From Scybalenecus merdavium (GTDB lineage Bacteria; Bacillota; Clostridia; Oscillospirales; Acutalibacteraceae): a stretch of DNA of 64,000 nt. The notes under the pieces were generated by a model. The model ran no database searches. It was given only the letters and a program-made list of their open reading frames with translations, and was not told the origin of the DNA. Every line of letters begins with the position of its first letter. Within the stretch, counting starts at the first letter, position 1. Below, in pieces: positions 24,050 through 33,080 of this stretch. A program made the translations under genes and the position numbers. The DNA lies in the NCBI GenBank assembly GCA_018714405.1, contig DVNM01000002.1:62001-126000 (forward strand). The letters run 5' to 3'.

Positions 24050-25450
24050 ATGCATAAGCGTTATGATGTAATTATAATCGGTGCCGGTCCGTCCGGCATA
24101 TTCTGTGCCTACGAGTTAAAGCGTTTGGATCCGGCCTTAAAAATATTAATGATCGAAAAGGGCCGTTCCATTGAAAAACGCCAGTGCCCGAAACGGCGCA
24201 CAAAACGTTGCATGGGCTGCCAGCCCTGTGCCATCACCACCGGGTTTGCCGGCGCCGGCGCGTTTTCAGACGGCAAGCTTTCGCTTTCGCCGGATGTCGG
24301 CGGCCATCTGCCGGAAATCCTCGGGTTTGACGAAACGTCTGCGCTCTTAAAAGAGGCAGACGACATTTATCTGCATTTCGGCGCCGATAAAAAGGTGTAC
24401 GGCCTGGATAAATATCAGGAAATTGAAGAGATCCGCCGCAAAGCGATCATTGCCAATTTAAAGCTGATCGAATGCCCGATTCGTCACCTCGGCACGGAGG
24501 AAGGGTATAAGATCTATGCCAAATTCCAAAAACATCTGGAGTCGCAGGGCGTAGAGATCCTGTTCAACACAATGGTGGACGATATTTTGATCGAAAACGG
24601 CGCTGTGACCGGCGTGTCTGCCGGCGGTACGGTGTACGAAAGCAGTGAAGTCGTTGCCGCAGTTGGGCGCGAGGGGGCGGAGTGGCTTTCCCACATGTGC
24701 CGCGACCATAAGATCGAAACGGAGGTCGGCGTAGTAGACGTTGGCGTGCGCGTAGAAGTGCGCGACGAGGTCATGCGTTTTTTAAACGAAAATCTGTACG
24801 AGGCGAAGCTGGTCTACCACACACCCACTTTTGACGACAAGGTGCGCACCTTCTGCACGAACCCGTCGGGTGAGGTGGCCACAGAATATTATGACGATGG
24901 CCTTGCCGTGGTCAACGGCCATGCCTACAAGTCCAAAGAATACAAAACGAACAACACAAACTTCGCGCTGCTCGTTTCCAAAAAATTTACCAAACCGTTT
25001 AAATCGCCGATCGAATACGGCAAGCACATTGCCCGTTTGAGCAACATGCTCTGCGACGGCAAGATTTTGGTGCAGACTTATGGCGATTTTAAGCGCGGCC
25101 GCCGCACAACAGATGAACGCCTTTGCCGCAACAACATCGTGCCCACGCTGAAAGACGCTGTGCCCGGTGATCTGTCGCTGGTGCTGCCGCACCGCATCAT
25201 GGTGGACATAGCCGAAATGCTTGAGGCACTCGACAAGGTAACGCCGGGTATTGCAAGCGACGAAACGCTGCTTTACGGCGTAGAAGTCAAGTTTTACTCC
25301 AACAAAGTGCTGGTTGACAAAAGTTTTGAAACAAGCGTGCGCGGTCTGCGCGCAGTCGGCGACGGCGCTTCGGTCACACGCGGCCTGATGCAGGCGTCTG
25401 CCAACGGCATCAGCGTAGCGCGCTGTATATATGAGAGGGTTAAAAATTAA
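24050..25450 (+). CDS. FAD-dependent oxidoreductase (COG2509-type dehydrogenase)
   Basis: 466 residues. The N-terminal dinucleotide fold IIIGAGPSGIFCAYEL at 8-23 binds FAD. A cysteine-rich stretch follows (CPKRRTKRCMGCQPC near 46-60), then GFAGAGAFSDGKLSLSP near 66-82, both typical of the uncharacterised clostridial FAD dehydrogenases of this group. The C-terminal AVGDGASVTRGLMQASANG near 435 closes the FAD site. The reaction is unknown. It has its own promoter and stands alone before the yicC operon. Confidence 0.88.
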   Translation: MHKRYDVIIIGAGPSGIFCAYELKRLDPALKILMIEKGRSIEKRQCPKRRTKRCMGCQPCAITTGFAGAGAFSDGKLSLSPDVGGHLPEILGFDETSALLKEADDIYLHFGADKKVYGLDKYQEIEEIRRKAIIANLKLIECPIRHLGTEEGYKIYAKFQKHLESQGVEILFNTMVDDILIENGAVTGVSAGGTVYESSEVVAAVGREGAEWLSHMCRDHKIETEVGVVDVGVRVEVRDEVMRFLNENLYEAKLVYHTPTFDDKVRTFCTNPSGEVATEYYDDGLAVVNGHAYKSKEYKTNNTNFALLVSKKFTKPFKSPIEYGKHIARLSNMLCDGKILVQTYGDFKRGRRTTDERLCRNNIVPTLKDAVPGDLSLVLPHRIMVDIAEMLEALDKVTPGIASDETLLYGVEVKFYSNKVLVDKSFETSVRGLRAVGDGASVTRGLMQASANGISVARCIYERVKN

Positions 25451-25488
25451 TTATTTATGAACAATGTAAATTAAGTGTGAACAAACAC

Positions 25489-25518
25489 TTGACGCGTATT
25501 CCATACTGTTTTTATAAT
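25489..25518 (+). promoter_or_regulatory. Promoter of the yicC operon
   Basis: TTGACG (25489-25494) and TATAAT (25513-25518), 18-base spacer. The -10 box abuts the first arm of the following terminator hairpin. Confidence 0.82.
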
Positions 25519-25554
25519 AGATCCAAAGCCCGGACAGGTGCTTTGGATCTTTTT
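25519..25554 (+). terminator. Terminator hairpin overlapping the yicC transcription start
   Basis: Perfect 11-bp stem AGATCCAAAGC (25519-25529) and GCTTTGGATCT (25540-25550) with TTTTT. It can stop read-through from the FAD gene; transcripts from the promoter just upstream start inside the first arm and would not form the full stem. Confidence 0.82.
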
Positions 25555-25569
25555 GATTGGAGTTTTACG

Positions 25570-26448
25570 ATGATCAGATCAATGACCGGCTTCGGCAGAA
25601 GCCACGCAGAAACGGCGGACTACAGGATCACGGTAGAATTCAAATCCGTTAATCACCGGTATTTTGAGTTCACTTCCCGGGTACCGCGCCAATATGCTTT
25701 TTTGGAAGAAAAATTAAAATCGTTTACAGGTGCTTCGGTAGGCCGCGGCAAAGTGGAGTGCAGTCTGCAGATCGACAGTATTAACGACACCTCCGCCGAG
25801 GTGCAGGTCAATCTGCCGCTTGCAGCTGCTTACGCTTCGGCGCTGCGGCAAATGAGCAAAGAGCTGGAACTGAAAGAAGATTTCGGCGCGTCGCTGATTG
25901 CCCGCTTCCCGGACGTGCTGGTGATCACCAAGGGCGAGGCAGACGAGCAGCAGCTGTGGGACTGTGTGCGCCCCGTAGCCGAGGCAGCTTTGAACGATTT
26001 TATTGCCATGCGCACAGCTGAGGGCGCCCGCATCCGCGAAGACCTGCTGGCGAAATGCGACGCGATCCTTGAACTGGTTTCTTTTGTAGAAGCGCGTTCC
26101 CCGCAGACGGTGGAAGAGTACCGTGCGCGTCTTTATGAGAAGATGCAGGAAGTGCTGCAGACCGCCAATGTGGATGAGCAGCGTATTTTGACCGAGGCGG
26201 CCATCTATGCAGACAAGGTCGCTGTGGACGAAGAGACGGTGCGCCTGCGCAGCCACATTACACAGCTGAAGCAGTTTTTGAACAGTGATACGGCGATCGG
26301 GCGCAAAATGGATTTTCTGGTGCAGGAGATGAACCGGGAAGCCAACACGATCGCATCCAAATGCAGCAATGTGGACATTGCTTCCAAAGTGGTCGATATC
26401 AAATCAGAAATCGAAAAGATCCGTGAACAGATCCAGAATATAGAATAA
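25570..26448 (+). CDS. YicC/YloC family endoribonuclease
   Basis: 292 residues. MIRSMTGFGR at the N-terminus, EFKSVNHRYFEF near 27 and the C-terminal FLVQEMNREANTIASKC near 252 are hallmarks of the YicC family, which cuts RNA. A helical middle segment (about 150-240) is usual. ATG 25570 behind TTGGAG is chosen; upstream in-frame sequence is the terminator. It is followed by remA, gmk, rpoZ and priA, the standard order in Firmicutes. Confidence 0.93.
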   Translation: MIRSMTGFGRSHAETADYRITVEFKSVNHRYFEFTSRVPRQYAFLEEKLKSFTGASVGRGKVECSLQIDSINDTSAEVQVNLPLAAAYASALRQMSKELELKEDFGASLIARFPDVLVITKGEADEQQLWDCVRPVAEAALNDFIAMRTAEGARIREDLLAKCDAILELVSFVEARSPQTVEEYRARLYEKMQEVLQTANVDEQRILTEAAIYADKVAVDEETVRLRSHITQLKQFLNSDTAIGRKMDFLVQEMNREANTIASKCSNVDIASKVVDIKSEIEKIREQIQNIE

Positions 26449-26459
26449 GGGTAAACACT

Positions 26460-26708
26460 ATGAATTTGGTAAATATCGGTTTTGGCAACCTTGTCAATGC
26501 AGACAGGATCATTTCGGTCGTCAGCCCGGAATCGGCGCCGGTCAAACGCATCGTTCAGCAGAGCAAGTCCTCAAATACGCTGATCGATGCCACACACGGC
26601 CGCAAGACAATGAGCGTCATTATTACCGATTCTGACCATGTGATTTTAAGTTATCTGGACGTAAAGCAGCTGTCTGCCAAGCTGATGAAGGAGGAAGAGA
26701 ATGAATAA
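26460..26708 (+). CDS. remA: RemA-family (DUF370) regulator
   Basis: 82 residues. MNLVNIGFGNLVNADRIISV and SNTLIDATHGRKTMSVIITD match RemA, a DNA-binding protein that in Bacillus activates matrix and osmoprotection genes. In this species the targets are unknown. It lies between yicC and gmk, its conserved place; its stop overlaps the gmk start. Confidence 0.92.
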   Translation: MNLVNIGFGNLVNADRIISVVSPESAPVKRIVQQSKSSNTLIDATHGRKTMSVIITDSDHVILSYLDVKQLSAKLMKEEENE

Positions 26709-27282
26709 AGGAATGGTCGTTGTCATTTCCGCACCCAGCGGCTGCGGCAAAGACACTGTCGTGCGGGCACTTTGTCAAAAACGCCCGGACTGCCATGTGT
26801 CCATCTCAGCCACGACCCGAAAAAAACGGAAAAACGAAAAAGACGGGATCGACTATTATTTCCGGTCGACCGAGGAATTTGAAAAGATGATTCAGGAAGA
26901 CGCTTTCCTGGAATATGTATGTTATGACGGCAATTATTACGGCACGCCGAAAATGGAGGTAGAACGCTGTGTGAGCGGCGGTCTGGTGTGCATTCTTGTA
27001 ATTGAAACGGCCGGCGCCTCCAAAATCATGAAACTGCTGCCGGAGTGCCTGTCTATCTTTTTGCTGCCGCCAAGCCTGGAGGTGCTTGAAAAACGCCTGG
27101 TCGGCCGCGGTACAGACGATGACCAGACCATCCGCTCCAGAATGCTGATCGCAAACGATGAACTTAAGCACGCGAACGAATATGACTACTGTGTCGTCAA
27201 TGACGATCTGTCTGCCTGTGTAGACGAGATCGACACCATTTTCAATAAAGAATTATATATCAGAAATCACGCAAAGGGGTAA
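26701..27282 (+). CDS. gmk: Guanylate kinase
   Basis: Phosphorylates GMP to GDP with ATP. 193 residues. The P-loop reads SAPSGCGKDTV at 10-20; the GMP-binding SATTRKKRKNEKDGIDYYF near 37 and the lid RLVGRGTDDDQTI near 134 are present. The Asp after the P-loop Lys, in place of the more usual Ser/Gly, is a variation also seen in clostridial enzymes. It overlaps remA by eight bases. Confidence 0.95.
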   Translation: MNKGMVVVISAPSGCGKDTVVRALCQKRPDCHVSISATTRKKRKNEKDGIDYYFRSTEEFEKMIQEDAFLEYVCYDGNYYGTPKMEVERCVSGGLVCILVIETAGASKIMKLLPECLSIFLLPPSLEVLEKRLVGRGTDDDQTIRSRMLIANDELKHANEYDYCVVNDDLSACVDEIDTIFNKELYIRNHAKG

Positions 27283-27287
27283 TTGTA

Positions 27288-27506
27288 ATGTTTAATCCGG
27301 ATTTGAAAAAACTTTTGAAAAACACCAGCAGCCGCTATTCTCTTGTGGTCGCTGTTGCAAAACGTGCTCGCCAGATCCGTGACGAAGCGATTGAAAAAGA
27401 GGAGATCCTCGACAAAAAGGTCGTTTCCATGGCGATGGATGAGCTGTACGAGGGCAAATATATCGTAGAGGAACCGGATTCCATCAAAGCCAAAAACAAT
27501 GACTGA
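27288..27506 (+). CDS. rpoZ: RNA polymerase omega subunit
   Basis: 72 residues. Omega binds and helps fold the beta-prime subunit. SRYSLVVAVAKRARQIRDEA near 15-34 is the family signature and KKVVSMAMDELYEGKY the C-terminal part. It sits between gmk and priA as in other Firmicutes, overlapping priA by eight bases. Confidence 0.95.
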   Translation: MFNPDLKKLLKNTSSRYSLVVAVAKRARQIRDEAIEKEEILDKKVVSMAMDELYEGKYIVEEPDSIKAKNND

Positions 27507-29718
27507 TCTGGTTGCCCGTATTGCGGTTGAAAACACCTTTTTCAGCCGGGGAGAGGATTTTGATTATAAAATCCCGCCGCCGCTTCAGCAGGCGGTCCTG
27601 CCCGGCGTATGTGTGTTTGTGCCGTTTGGCAGAAATAACCAAAAGCGGCACGGCGTTGTGCTTTCTGTCTCGGCCGGCAGCGGCGATGCTTTAAAAGAAA
27701 TTTTGGCAGTGGATACACAGACTGTTCGTCTTTCTGACGAATGTCTGCAGCTTGCCGCCTGGCTCAAAGAACGTTGTTTTTCTACTTCCTATGCCTGCCT
27801 GCGGCTCATGTTGCCGAATCGTGCCGGCAAAGCCGGCGGCGCCACGGAAAAAATGATTCGGCTGTGTGCGGGTCAGCCGCAAAAACAGCTGACTGCAAAA
27901 CAGCAAGCCGTTATAAATTTGCTGCAGGATACGGGCACGGTTTCCTGCGCGGAAGCCAAGCAGTTTTGCTCCGTGGGTGACAGTGTGCTTAACACACTGG
28001 CCAAATACGGGGCGGTGGAATTTTATCAGCGCGAGCGTTTGCGCATCCCATATATAACTGAGGCGGCGGAGCCGGAAGATATTATATTGTCCGCACAGCA
28101 GCAAACGGCTTTTGAACGGCTTTCCTGTGCGCTGGAATCTCCGAAAAACGAACAGGCGCTCCTGTTTGGCGTAACGGGCAGCGGTAAAACACAGGTGTAC
28201 CTGAAGTTGATCGACCGTGTGCTGGAACAGGGCAGGGACGCCATTGTGCTGGTACCCGAAATTGCCCTGACTGTGCAGACGATCTCGATTTTCCTGAAAC
28301 GCTACGGCAATATGGTTGCCGTGTTTCACAGCGGCCTTTCTGCCGGTGAACGGTACGACGCCTACAAACGCGCACAGCGCGGCGATGTAAAGATCGTTGT
28401 GGGTACGCGCAGCGCCGTTTTTGCACCGCTGCAAAACCTGGGTCTTATTGTGATCGACGAGGAGCAGGAGGACAGCTACAAATCCGAAATGTCACCTCGC
28501 TACAACGCCAAAGAAGTGGCCAGGTTTCGCTGCGCTTACCATAAGGCGCTGCTTTTGCTTGCTTCTGCAACGCCGCGTGTAGAAACGTATTGCGCTGCCA
28601 AAAACGGCAAATATATATTGTGTAAACTGGCGCAACGTTACGGCCCGGCACAGCTGCCGCAGGTCGTGACGGTCGACATGCGCGAGGAGTTTCGCGCCAA
28701 GCATTTTTCGCCGATCAGCTCTGTGCTGGCTTCGCATCTGCGCGAAAATTTCGAGGCCGGCAACCAGGCTATTTTGCTGATCAACCGGCGCGGGTACAAT
28801 ACGTTTATTGCCTGTCAGGACTGCGGACACGTCATTACCTGTCCGAACTGCAGCATCTCCATGACTTACCACAGCGACACGGGCAGTTTACACTGCCATT
28901 ATTGCGGCTATATACAGCGGCTGGAAAACACCTGTCCCCAGTGCGGCGGCAGCAATGTGCGCTACTCCGGCTACGGTACACAGCGCATTGAAGATGAGCT
29001 GCAGGCGCTTTTGCCGCAGGCCAGGATCTTGCGGATGGATGCCGACACAACTGCACATAAAAACGCGCACGACAAGCTTTTAAACAGCTTTGCACGCCGC
29101 GAATACGACATTATGGTCGGCACGCAAATGGTGGCAAAGGGGCTTGATTTCCCATCTGTGCGCCTGGTTGGCGTCGTCAATGCCGACAATGCGCTCTATA
29201 ATGAATGCTACAATGCTGCCGAAAAATCCTTTGACCTGATCACACAGGTCATTGGGCGAAGCGGCCGGCGCGATGCGACCGGCACGGCGGTCATTCAAAC
29301 GATCGACCCTTATAATCCTACAATCGAATATGCGGCGGCGCAGGACTACGCATCTTTTTATAATACAGAGATCGAGCTGCGGCGGCTGTTGATCTATCCG
29401 CCGTTTTGCGATCTGCTTTATATCCTTTTCAGCGGTGAAAATGAACTTGCCGTTGCACAATGCGCGCAGTTCTTTTTTACGCAGCTGGTGCAGCAAAACC
29501 GCACAGATGGTCAGGAACAGAAAATGATCATTCTGGGACCGTCGCCGGCAAAGATTTTGAAAATCAGCAACATTTACCGCTACCACCTGATTATAAAGTG
29601 CAAAAACAGCCGCGCGATCCGCACGCTGGTGCGCAAAACACTGGAAGCGGCATCTGTCCAAAAGCAGTTTAAAACCATACAGATCACGGCAGATTTTAAC
29701 CCTGCCGATATGAATTAG
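27499..29718 (+). CDS. priA: Primosomal protein N' (replication restart helicase)
   Basis: A 3'-5' helicase that reloads the replisome at stalled forks. 739 residues. N-terminal DNA-binding domain to about 190; Walker A FGVTGSGKTQVY near 223; Walker B VIDEEQEDSYKSEM near 318; then the zinc-binding insertion with eight cysteines in CxxC pairs (about 434-480: CQDCG, CPNC, CHYCG, CPQCG); helicase C-terminal motifs VGTQMVAKGLDFP near 540 and QVIGRSGR near 580. Length and motifs are normal. Confidence 0.96.
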   Translation: MTDLVARIAVENTFFSRGEDFDYKIPPPLQQAVLPGVCVFVPFGRNNQKRHGVVLSVSAGSGDALKEILAVDTQTVRLSDECLQLAAWLKERCFSTSYACLRLMLPNRAGKAGGATEKMIRLCAGQPQKQLTAKQQAVINLLQDTGTVSCAEAKQFCSVGDSVLNTLAKYGAVEFYQRERLRIPYITEAAEPEDIILSAQQQTAFERLSCALESPKNEQALLFGVTGSGKTQVYLKLIDRVLEQGRDAIVLVPEIALTVQTISIFLKRYGNMVAVFHSGLSAGERYDAYKRAQRGDVKIVVGTRSAVFAPLQNLGLIVIDEEQEDSYKSEMSPRYNAKEVARFRCAYHKALLLLASATPRVETYCAAKNGKYILCKLAQRYGPAQLPQVVTVDMREEFRAKHFSPISSVLASHLRENFEAGNQAILLINRRGYNTFIACQDCGHVITCPNCSISMTYHSDTGSLHCHYCGYIQRLENTCPQCGGSNVRYSGYGTQRIEDELQALLPQARILRMDADTTAHKNAHDKLLNSFARREYDIMVGTQMVAKGLDFPSVRLVGVVNADNALYNECYNAAEKSFDLITQVIGRSGRRDATGTAVIQTIDPYNPTIEYAAAQDYASFYNTEIELRRLLIYPPFCDLLYILFSGENELAVAQCAQFFFTQLVQQNRTDGQEQKMIILGPSPAKILKISNIYRYHLIIKCKNSRAIRTLVRKTLEAASVQKQFKTIQITADFNPADMN

Positions 29719-29728
29719 GAGAATAAAA

Positions 29729-30187
29729 ATGGCACTCAGAAAAATTGTAATGTTTGGTGATCCGATCCTGAACAAAAAGAGCAGGGCAGTTGATAAGTTT
29801 GACGACCGCCTTGCGCAGTTGATCGACGATATGGCCGAGACGATGTATGCACAAAACGGCGTCGGTCTGGCTGCCGTGCAGGTCGGTATTCTAAAACGTG
29901 TAATCGTGATCGATGTGGGCAACGGCCTGATAGAGCTTGTTAACCCTGAGATCATCAAAACCGAGGGCTCCCAGCATAATCGTGAGGGCTGCCTGTCTTT
30001 TCCCGGTCGGTTCGGTACAACAGAGCGCCCGATGAAAGTGCAGATCAAGGCACAGGACCGCAACGGCACCTGGCATATTTATACCGGAGAGGGTCTTCTT
30101 GCCATGGCTTTCTGCCACGAAACCGATCATCTGGACGGTGTGCTGTTCACTTCGCATCTGCTGCCCGGTGAGAAGGTGAGCATGTGA
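29729..30187 (+). CDS. def: Peptide deformylase
   Basis: Removes the formyl group from new proteins. 152 residues with all three motifs: GVGLAAVQVG near 43, EGCLSFPG near 88 (metal Cys) and FCHETDHLDGVLF near 128 (metal His pair and catalytic Glu). AGGAG is upstream. It overlaps fmt, its functional partner. Confidence 0.96.
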   Translation: MALRKIVMFGDPILNKKSRAVDKFDDRLAQLIDDMAETMYAQNGVGLAAVQVGILKRVIVIDVGNGLIELVNPEIIKTEGSQHNREGCLSFPGRFGTTERPMKVQIKAQDRNGTWHIYTGEGLLAMAFCHETDHLDGVLFTSHLLPGEKVSM

Positions 30188-31113
30188 AATGTATTTTTAT
30201 GGGCACACCGGATTTTGCCGCTGTGTGCCTGGAAAAACTTGCAAGCAGCCGGCACGAGGTACTGGCCGTGTTTTCGCAGCCCGATAAACCGGTTGGCCGC
30301 AAGCAGCAGATCCTGCCTACAGTTGTAAAAGCATGTGCCCTGCAGCACGGTATTCCCGTTTACCAGCCGCCGACTTTAAAGGACGGCAGCGCGCTTGCGC
30401 AAATAAATCAGCTGCAGCCGGACATTATAATTGTGGTTGCCTACGGCAAGATCTTGCCGACCGAGATTTTGCACGCGGCAAAATACGGCTGTGTCAACGA
30501 ACACGCATCCCTTTTGCCGAAGTACCGCGGTGCGGCGCCGATTCAATGGGCTGTTTTAAACGGCGACCGGCTGACCGGCGTCTGTATCATGCAGATGGAT
30601 GCAGGGCTGGACACGGGCGACATCCTTTATACGGTGAAGACCGATATCGGTCCCAATGAGACTTCTGCCGAGCTGTTTGACCGCTTAGCGGTTTTGGGTG
30701 CAGATGCGCTTTTAAAAACGCTCGATTTGATCGAATCCGGCGAGGCCGTGCCGCAAAAGCAGCCGCAGGGTGATGGCTTTTATGCCAGCCGCATCACCAA
30801 GGATATGGCGCCGATAGACTGGTCAAGATCTGCCGCACAGATCCACAACCAGATCCGCGGCCTGCAGACCTGGCCGTGTGCGCAGACAACGCAAAACGGC
30901 AGGGTGCTCAAACTGCATACGTCGCGTCTTACGCCGTTTTCAGGCGGTGCCCCCGGCCAAGTCACCGAACAGAACAAACATCTTTATGTGACTTGCGGCG
31001 ACGGCAAATGGCTGGAAATTTTAGAGCTTCAGCCGGCCGGCAAGAAAAAGATGGACGCGAAAAGCTTTTTGTCCGGCTATCCTGTACAGACGGACACATA
31101 TTTTGGGAGTTGA
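30184..31113 (+). CDS. fmt: Methionyl-tRNA formyltransferase
   Basis: Formylates initiator Met-tRNA. 309 residues. MGTPDFAAVCLEKL at the N-terminus, the catalytic HASLLPKYRGAAPIQWAV near 106-123 and the C-terminal OB-like domain are present. The GTG start overlaps the def stop by four bases, a common coupled pair. Confidence 0.96.
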   Translation: MKCIFMGTPDFAAVCLEKLASSRHEVLAVFSQPDKPVGRKQQILPTVVKACALQHGIPVYQPPTLKDGSALAQINQLQPDIIIVVAYGKILPTEILHAAKYGCVNEHASLLPKYRGAAPIQWAVLNGDRLTGVCIMQMDAGLDTGDILYTVKTDIGPNETSAELFDRLAVLGADALLKTLDLIESGEAVPQKQPQGDGFYASRITKDMAPIDWSRSAAQIHNQIRGLQTWPCAQTTQNGRVLKLHTSRLTPFSGGAPGQVTEQNKHLYVTCGDGKWLEILELQPAGKKKMDAKSFLSGYPVQTDTYFGS

Positions 31114-31120
31114 ACGCAAT

Positions 31121-31816
31121 ATGGGTTCCTATATGCTTTATTATGTCACGGGCATCATCATGGTCCCGGTGATCATTTTTGCATTGATCTGTCAGATCAA
31201 TGTAAAAAATACCTTTAATAAATACAGCCGTGTGCGCAGTGCGCGCGGCATGACCGGTGCACAGGCGGCGGAAAGCCTTCTGCGTGCAAACGGAATCACC
31301 GATGTAAAAATCCAGCGCGTTGCCGGCAATTTGACTGACCATTATAATCCAACGACGAAAACGATCAACCTGTCTGAGGGCGTGTATAATTCGACCTCTA
31401 TCGCTGCGATCGGCGTTGCCTGTCATGAAGCCGGGCATGCCTGCCAGCATGCGCAGGGCTATGTGCCGCTGAAACTGCGCAACATTGCGATTCCGGCCAC
31501 ACGGATCGGTTCTACTCTTGGCATCCCGCTGGCTGTAATCGGTATGTTCCTGTCTTTTGAACCGCTGATTTTAGTCGGTATCGTTTTATACAGCCTTGTG
31601 GCGCTGTTCCAGCTGTTGACGCTGCCTGTGGAATTCAACGCCAGTTCCCGTGCGCTGAAAACGATCGATCAATACGGCTATTTGAGCGGCACAGAATATG
31701 CAGGTGCCAAAAAAGTGCTTACAGCGGCTGCGCTGACCTATGTTGCGGCGCTCGTGTCGGCACTTGCAACGCTTCTGCGTCTGCTGCTTATCTATAACCG
31801 CAATAACAACAGGTAA
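31121..31816 (+). CDS. Zinc metallopeptidase, YugP-type membrane protein
   Basis: 231 residues. An N-terminal membrane helix (about 6-24), the zinc motif CHEAGHACQHAQGY near 103-116, and three or four further hydrophobic helices. It belongs to the YugP family of putative neutral membrane proteases of unknown substrate. ATG 31121 is used; an in-frame TTG at 31103 would overlap fmt. It sits between fmt and rsmB, a frequent clostridial order. Confidence 0.9.
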   Translation: MGSYMLYYVTGIIMVPVIIFALICQINVKNTFNKYSRVRSARGMTGAQAAESLLRANGITDVKIQRVAGNLTDHYNPTTKTINLSEGVYNSTSIAAIGVACHEAGHACQHAQGYVPLKLRNIAIPATRIGSTLGIPLAVIGMFLSFEPLILVGIVLYSLVALFQLLTLPVEFNASSRALKTIDQYGYLSGTEYAGAKKVLTAAALTYVAALVSALATLLRLLLIYNRNNNR

Positions 31817-31820
31817 GGCT

Positions 31821-33080
31821 ATGACCGACGTTCGCAAAACTGCGCTGGAAGTGCTGAACAAGGTGGAGACGGACGCATCCTTTTCCAACCTGGCGCTGCT
31901 GCATGCGCAGCAGACTTTGGAATCGGCAAAGGACCGTGCACTGCTTAGCCGCCTGGTTTACGGTGTGCTCGAGCGCAAAATGACGCTCGACTACATAATT
32001 GAACAGTATGCGCACCAATATGCCAAAACGAAAAAAGCTGTCAAGAATGTGCTGCGGCTGGGTGTGTACCAGATCTATTTTATGGACAGTGTTCCCGACC
32101 ATGCCGCCGTGCATGAGACCGTCAGCCTGCTGGACCGGTGCAAACTTGCCTATGCCAAAAAGTTTGTAAATGCGGTTTTGCGCAGTGTGTGTAAACGTGA
32201 AGTCCAGTTGGATAAGCTGCCGGACACGCTGCGTTATTCGTGCCCGCAGGCGCTGATCGGTCTGTGGACGCATGCTTACGGGAAAGAAAGAACACATGAG
32301 ATCCTTTCTGCGCTGGAATACGGCGCACCGCTTTTCGTAACACCGAATACACTGAAAATTTCAGCCGAAGCGCTTTGTGACCGCTTTGTGCAAATGGGGA
32401 TCGACGCAAAAGTAAACGGCGGTTCTGTGCAGATCCTCTCTTCGGTGGATATAGCCGGCTGCTCGCTTTATAAAGAAGGTTTCTTTTTTGTGCAGGATCT
32501 GTCCAGCAGGCGGTGTGCCCAGGCTTTGGGCGCCAGACCGGGGGAAACGGTGCTGGATATGTGCGCTTGCCCGGGCGGCAAAACGTTTGCCATTGCCATG
32601 CAGATGCAAAACTGCGGCCGCCTTATAGCCTGTGATTTGCACGCCAACAAGCTGCCGCTGATCGAGGATTCTGCCAGGCGCCTGGGTCTTACGGCAATCG
32701 AAACGCGGCAAAACGACGCGTCGGTCTTTGATCCGTCTTTTCCGGCTGCCGACCGTATTTTATGCGACGTGCCGTGCAGCGGTTTCGGGATCATCCGCCG
32801 CAAGCCGGAGATCCGTTATAAAGATTTAGATACGATCAAACCGCTTTATGCACGCCAGTTCCAGATCCTTTCTGTCAGCGCGCAGTATCTTAAAAACCAC
32901 GGTACGCTGGTTTACTCCACCTGTACGCTGAATAAACATGAAAACGAGGAAATCGTCGGCCGCTTTTTAAAAGAAAATCCGGCCTTTCATCAACTGGAGT
33001 GCCAAACGGTATTCCCACAGCCAAACGGCGGTGACGGATTCTTTTATGCAGTACTGAAAAAGGAAGAAAATGAAAACTGA
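31821..33080 (+). CDS. rsmB: 16S rRNA (cytosine-967-C5)-methyltransferase
   Basis: 419 residues. An N-terminal NusB-like RNA-binding domain (about 5-130) is followed by the SAM methyltransferase: CACPGGKTFAIA near 250 binds SAM, DVPCSGFGIIRRKPEIR near 321 has the release cysteine and YSTCTLNKHENEE near 370 the catalytic cysteine. ATG 31821 lies four bases after the peptidase stop with AGGTAAGG upstream; the earlier frame is inside the previous gene. Confidence 0.95.
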   Translation: MTDVRKTALEVLNKVETDASFSNLALLHAQQTLESAKDRALLSRLVYGVLERKMTLDYIIEQYAHQYAKTKKAVKNVLRLGVYQIYFMDSVPDHAAVHETVSLLDRCKLAYAKKFVNAVLRSVCKREVQLDKLPDTLRYSCPQALIGLWTHAYGKERTHEILSALEYGAPLFVTPNTLKISAEALCDRFVQMGIDAKVNGGSVQILSSVDIAGCSLYKEGFFFVQDLSSRRCAQALGARPGETVLDMCACPGGKTFAIAMQMQNCGRLIACDLHANKLPLIEDSARRLGLTAIETRQNDASVFDPSFPAADRILCDVPCSGFGIIRRKPEIRYKDLDTIKPLYARQFQILSVSAQYLKNHGTLVYSTCTLNKHENEEIVGRFLKENPAFHQLECQTVFPQPNGGDGFFYAVLKKEENEN

